DNA of 6,924 nucleotides from SHLQ01 sp964445255. Lineage in GTDB: Bacteria; Actinomycetota; Acidimicrobiia; Acidimicrobiales; SHLQ01. The notes under the pieces are model-generated. The model had not been told where the DNA came from and did not search any database. It saw only the letters and a list, made by a program, of their open reading frames with translations. Where the stretch lies: NCBI GenBank assembly GCA_964445255.1, contig CAYUKM010000137.1, positions 1-6,924 of the forward strand, read 5' to 3'. Positions within the stretch are counted from its first letter, which is position 1. Each line of letters starts with the position of its first letter. Below, piece by piece: positions 4,701 through 6,924 of the stretch. The translations under genes and the position numbers were made by a program.

Positions 4701-5828
4701 TTATGGCTGTTCGACGGACGCTGGTTGAACCGGGCGTCGACGAACACCGGGGTTGAAGATCGTGAAGAGGATCAGAGCTAACGCCCCACCAGCGAACGGC
4801 AACGCCGCTTCGCCAGATCGGGTGAGCGCCGAGTAGAGCACGACGCCGCACAGCAACGCCGTCCATGCCCACAGAATCAGAACCGTGCGCCGGTGACCGT
4901 GCCCAAGTCGCATCAGACGATGATGCAGATGCTCCTTGTCCGCCGAGGCGAGTGAGACGCGTCGTGTTGCTCGCCGGAGCACCGCCATCGACATATCGAC
5001 CAGAGGTACACCCAAGAGCAGCAGTGGAATGATGAGCGGAGCGAAGAAGAAGAACACCTGACCCGAGACCGCTTGGTCGATACGGCCACCGACCGAAACC
5101 GTCGATGCTGCGAGCATGAGCCCCAACAGAAGCGCGCCGCTGTCACCCATAAAGGTCTTGGCGGGGTGCATGTTGAAAGGCAGGAACCCAACGCACGCGC
5201 CAACCGTCAAGATGGCGAGCAGCGGACCGGGGTTCGATGCGAACAAGAGCCCTTCGCTACCGAGTTGAACCGAGTAGAGAAAAAAAGTTCCAGACGCGAT
5301 CGCAACGATCCCGCCGGCCAGACCATCGAGGCCATCGATCAGGTTGATGGCGTTCGCTATCACTAGGAGCCACACGACGGTGAGCACGACCGAAAGGTCG
5401 GCCGACAGCTGAATGAAGCCGGTGAACGGCACGCGGAACCACAGCAAAGAAACACCGGCGAGTGCGAGAACGACGCCTGCCAAAACGATGCCGGCGACCT
5501 TGGCCGGAGCGGACACATCACGGATGTCATCGAGAAGACCGACAGCGAAGATGATCAACGCCGCAACGGCGACACCGGCAATATCGGTGAAGGACCTAAA
5601 GATTGCATCGAAGGAACTCATCGCCCAGGCAGTGCCGAGACCGGCAGCGATACCGACCAACATGGCGAGTCCGCCCAGGCTGGGGGTCGGCTTTTCGTGG
5701 ACTTTGCGCGAACTCGGCGCTGCGACTGCGCCGATGCGGAAGGCAAGGATCCGAGTCAACGGCGTGGAAAGGAGCGTGACCACGGCGGTAACGCCGCCCA
5801 CGATCAGAAACTGCGCAACGCCAGCCAT
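4701..5828 (-). CDS. wecA: WecA/TagO-type polyprenyl-phosphate N-acetylhexosamine-1-phosphate transferase
   Basis: The 375-residue polytopic protein belongs to the MraY/WecA family. It transfers a sugar-1-phosphate, usually GlcNAc-1-P from its UDP form, to undecaprenyl phosphate, the first step of a lipid-linked cell-wall or surface glycan. The family motifs appear in order: HEKPTPSLGGLAM (44-56); the Asp pair LLDD (98-101) that binds Mg2+; NAINLIDGLDGLAGG (159-173); FLPFNMHPAKTFMGDSG (215-231); and HLHHRL (300-305), the cytoplasmic His motif that marks WecA/TagO-type enzymes, not MraY. About eleven hydrophobic segments cover the rest, and the basic, Pro-rich tail is hydrophilic. The first helix begins at about residue 6, which supports this ATG. 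No Shine-Dalgarno precedes it. In mycobacteria the wecA homologue lies directly upstream of atpI-atpB; here an inverted SGNH gene separates them. Confidence 0.93.
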   Translation of the reverse strand: MAGVAQFLIVGGVTAVVTLLSTPLTRILAFRIGAVAAPSSRKVHEKPTPSLGGLAMLVGIAAGLGTAWAMSSFDAIFRSFTDIAGVAVAALIIFAVGLLDDIRDVSAPAKVAGIVLAGVVLALAGVSLLWFRVPFTGFIQLSADLSVVLTVVWLLVIANAINLIDGLDGLAGGIVAIASGTFFLYSVQLGSEGLLFASNPGPLLAILTVGACVGFLPFNMHPAKTFMGDSGALLLGLMLAASTVSVGGRIDQAVSGQVFFFFAPLIIPLLLLGVPLVDMSMAVLRRATRRVSLASADKEHLHHRLMRLGHGHRRTVLILWAWTALLCGVVLYSALTRSGEAALPFAGGALALILFTIFNPGVRRRPVQPASVEQP

Positions 5829-5834
5829 GGTGTC

Positions 5835-5863
5835 AGTATCGTCCGTTCTGGGGCGTGTTTGAC
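5835..5863 (-). promoter_or_regulatory. Weak candidate promoter of wecA, possibly leaderless
   Basis: On the minus strand, GATACT (5840-5835) lies 6 nt before the wecA ATG, the spacing expected if transcription starts at the start codon. No Shine-Dalgarno is present. A poor -35 match, GTCAAA (5863-5858), sits 17 nt upstream. The same GATACT hexamer is the -10 candidate for the atp operon. Readthrough from glyA is the alternative. Confidence 0.25.
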
Positions 5864-5880
5864 GGATGCAAGACGCAAGT

Positions 5881-5907
5881 CACCCGATGCCCCTGAGTTC
5901 TCGGGTG
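5881..5907 (-). other. Alternative stem competing with the glyA-distal hairpin
   Basis: CACCCGA (5881-5887) and TCGGGTG (5901-5907) form a perfect 7-bp inverted repeat around a 13-nt loop. The right arm overlaps the left arm of the 8-bp hairpin at 5898-5922, so the two structures exclude each other. I report the pairing as seen. A switching role is speculative. Confidence 0.35.
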
Positions 5908-5922
5908 CAGTCTGCCCGAGAA
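5898..5922 (-). terminator. Second of two hairpins downstream of glyA; possible U-less terminator
   Basis: A perfect 8-bp inverted repeat, TTCTCGGG / CCCGAGAA, flanks a 9-nt loop that can itself form a small GCA/TGC stem. It lies 67 nt after the glyA stop. No U-run follows on the minus strand, so it is not a canonical intrinsic terminator. Actinobacterial terminators often lack the U-tract. Termination of glyA is the simplest reading. Confidence 0.4.
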
Positions 5923-5947
5923 ATATCGGAACTAGCAATTCTATGGC

Positions 5948-5962
5948 CGGGGTGTGGCCCCG
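5948..5962 (-). terminator. First GC-rich hairpin downstream of glyA
   Basis: CGGGG-5 nt-CCCCG is a short all-GC stem 27 nt after the glyA stop codon. It has no U-tract. Together with the longer hairpin at 5898-5922 it could form a tandem terminator between glyA and wecA. Confidence 0.35.
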
Positions 5963-5989
5963 AGTAGCGCTAGGTGGCTCTGGATATTC

Positions 5990-6924
5990 CTATGGATACG
6001 GCGTGAATCCCGAGCACAACTCGGCGACTTCGTTCCGCAATGCCGCAACAGCATCTGCGTCGTCGCGTTGTTGGAGTGTGCGTGCGATGAGATCGGCGAT
6101 CTGATCCATCTCTGGCTCGCGCATTCCCTGTGTCGTCACCGCTGGCGTGCCGATGCGGATACCGCTCGTCACAAACGGCGAACGAGGATCGTCGGGGATC
6201 GTGTTTCGGTTCAACGTGATTCCCGCGTCGTCGAGGACGATCTGCGCCTCTTTGCCGGTCAGTTCCTCATCGAAGCTTCGAAGGTCGACGAGCAACAGGT
6301 GGTTATCGGTTCCGCCCGACACCAGGCGGAAGCCACGGGTCGCCAACGCTTCCGCGAGAGCGGCGGCGTTCTTTACGATCTGTTCGGCGTAGTCCTTGAA
6401 CTCGGGATGTTGTGCTTCTCGGAAGGCAACGGCCTTGGCACCGATGTGGTTCTCCAACGGGCCACCCTGCAGGCCAGGGAAGATCGCCTTGTCGATGGCC
6501 TTGGCGTGCTCCTCTGAAGACAAGATGCAGCCGCCGCGAGGGCCGCGCAACGTCTTGTGCGTGGTGAAGGTCATCACGTCGACGTAGGGCATCGGGTTGG
6601 GGTGTACGCCGCCCGCGATGAGACCGGCGATGTGGGCGGCGTCGAACATCAACAGCGCGCCGACCTCATCGGCGATCTCTCGAAACGGCTCAGGTTCGAT
6701 GATGCGCGGGTAGGCGGTGGCGCCTGCGATGATCATCTTCGGCTTGTGCTCGCGGGCACGATCACGGAGCTGGTCCATGTCAATGCGCTCGTCGGACTTG
6801 GTGACCTCGTAGCTCACGAAGTTGTACAGCTTGCCGCTCGCGTTCACCGGTGAACCATGGGTGAGGTGGCCGCCGTGGTCAAGACTCATGCCCATCACGG
6901 TGTCGCCAACGTCGAGCATCGAGA
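5990..6924 (-). CDS. glyA: Serine hydroxymethyltransferase, C-terminal part (start lies beyond the window)
   Basis: The reading frame stays open to the right edge, so the gene enters from outside. About 310 residues are visible, and roughly the first 107 of the E. coli numbering are missing. SHMT interconverts serine plus tetrahydrofolate with glycine plus methylene-tetrahydrofolate, using pyridoxal phosphate in the cytoplasm. Numbering from the Met at 6917-6919, the signatures are GGHLTHGSPVN (16-26), DAAHIAGL with the PLP-contacting D93 and H96, TTHKTLRGPRGG with the Schiff-base lysine K122, PGLQGGP (148-154), and SGIRIGTPA with R255, which binds the substrate carboxylate. The 29-residue gap from D93 to K122 equals that between D200 and K229 of the E. 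coli enzyme. There is no frameshift or missing catalytic residue. The gene ends in TAG at 5990, followed by two hairpins. Confidence 0.97.
   Translation of the reverse strand, partial: SMLDVGDTVMGMSLDHGGHLTHGSPVNASGKLYNFVSYEVTKSDERIDMDQLRDRAREHKPKMIIAGATAYPRIIEPEPFREIADEVGALLMFDAAHIAGLIAGGVHPNPMPYVDVMTFTTHKTLRGPRGGCILSSEEHAKAIDKAIFPGLQGGPLENHIGAKAVAFREAQHPEFKDYAEQIVKNAAALAEALATRGFRLVSGGTDNHLLLVDLRSFDEELTGKEAQIVLDDAGITLNRNTIPDDPRSPFVTSGIRIGTPAVTTQGMREPEMDQIADLIARTLQQRDDADAVAALRNEVAELCSGFTPYP

Noticed and set aside
3827..4747. Long minus-strand frame (306 codons) opposite the SGNH gene and overlapping the wecA end
   Set aside because: The opposite strand encodes a complete enzyme with signal peptide and all catalytic blocks. 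The antisense product has no recognisable motif or ribosome site, and it would overlap the end of wecA. It is a typical GC-rich shadow frame.
1..6924. Mobile elements, CRISPR arrays, tRNA/rRNA genes, toxin-antitoxin or defence genes
   Set aside because: I found no transposase or integrase, no regularly spaced repeats, no tRNA-like cloverleaf and no terminal inverted repeats on either strand. The window is housekeeping sequence plus one secreted hydrolase.

Overview
This window is GC-rich bacterial chromosome, almost fully coding, from what looks like an actinobacterium. The evidence is the gene order (a WecA-type transferase next to atpI-atpB-atpE-atpF, as in mycobacteria), a second b-like stator subunit beside delta, and the secreted Streptomyces-type GDSL/SGNH hydrolase. 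A lineage such as Acidimicrobiia would fit, but the window alone does not fix the class.

Layout, right to left, because most genes are on the minus strand. A 3'-terminal piece of glyA (serine hydroxymethyltransferase) fills 5990-6924. About 160 bp of hairpin-rich spacer follows, then a complete WecA/TagO-family glycosyl-1-phosphate transferase (4701-5828). Convergent with it is a plus-strand gene for a secreted SGNH hydrolase (3533-4663). A 229-bp divergent promoter region (3304-3532) separates that gene from the ATP synthase operon. The operon runs leftward: an AtpZ-like two-helix protein (2857-3303), AtpI (2351-2860), subunit a (1566-2351), subunit c (1206-1463), subunit b (575-1156), a second b-like subunit (51-575), and the first 18 codons of delta (1-54). 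It continues out of the window.

The atp genes are tightly coupled: ATGA overlaps at atpZ/atpI and b'/delta, TGATG at atpI/atpB, and TAATG at b/b'. Only atpE has real spacers on both sides, and each spacer contains an inverted repeat. Together the genes encode the membrane (Fo) half of an H+-coupled ATP synthase, its probable assembly factors, and both peripheral-stalk b chains. WecA starts an undecaprenyl-phosphate-linked cell-surface glycan, and GlyA supplies glycine and one-carbon units.

Most of the window is conserved housekeeping sequence, and I see no new defence, mobile or biosynthetic system. The points worth a second look are the unfused b'/delta pair (fused into one protein in mycobacteria), the AtpZ-AtpI tandem with an enlarged AtpZ, the hairpins flanking atpE, the SGNH gene interrupting the wecA-atp neighbourhood, a set of mutually exclusive stems between glyA and wecA, and a leaderless-looking promoter at the SGNH gene.
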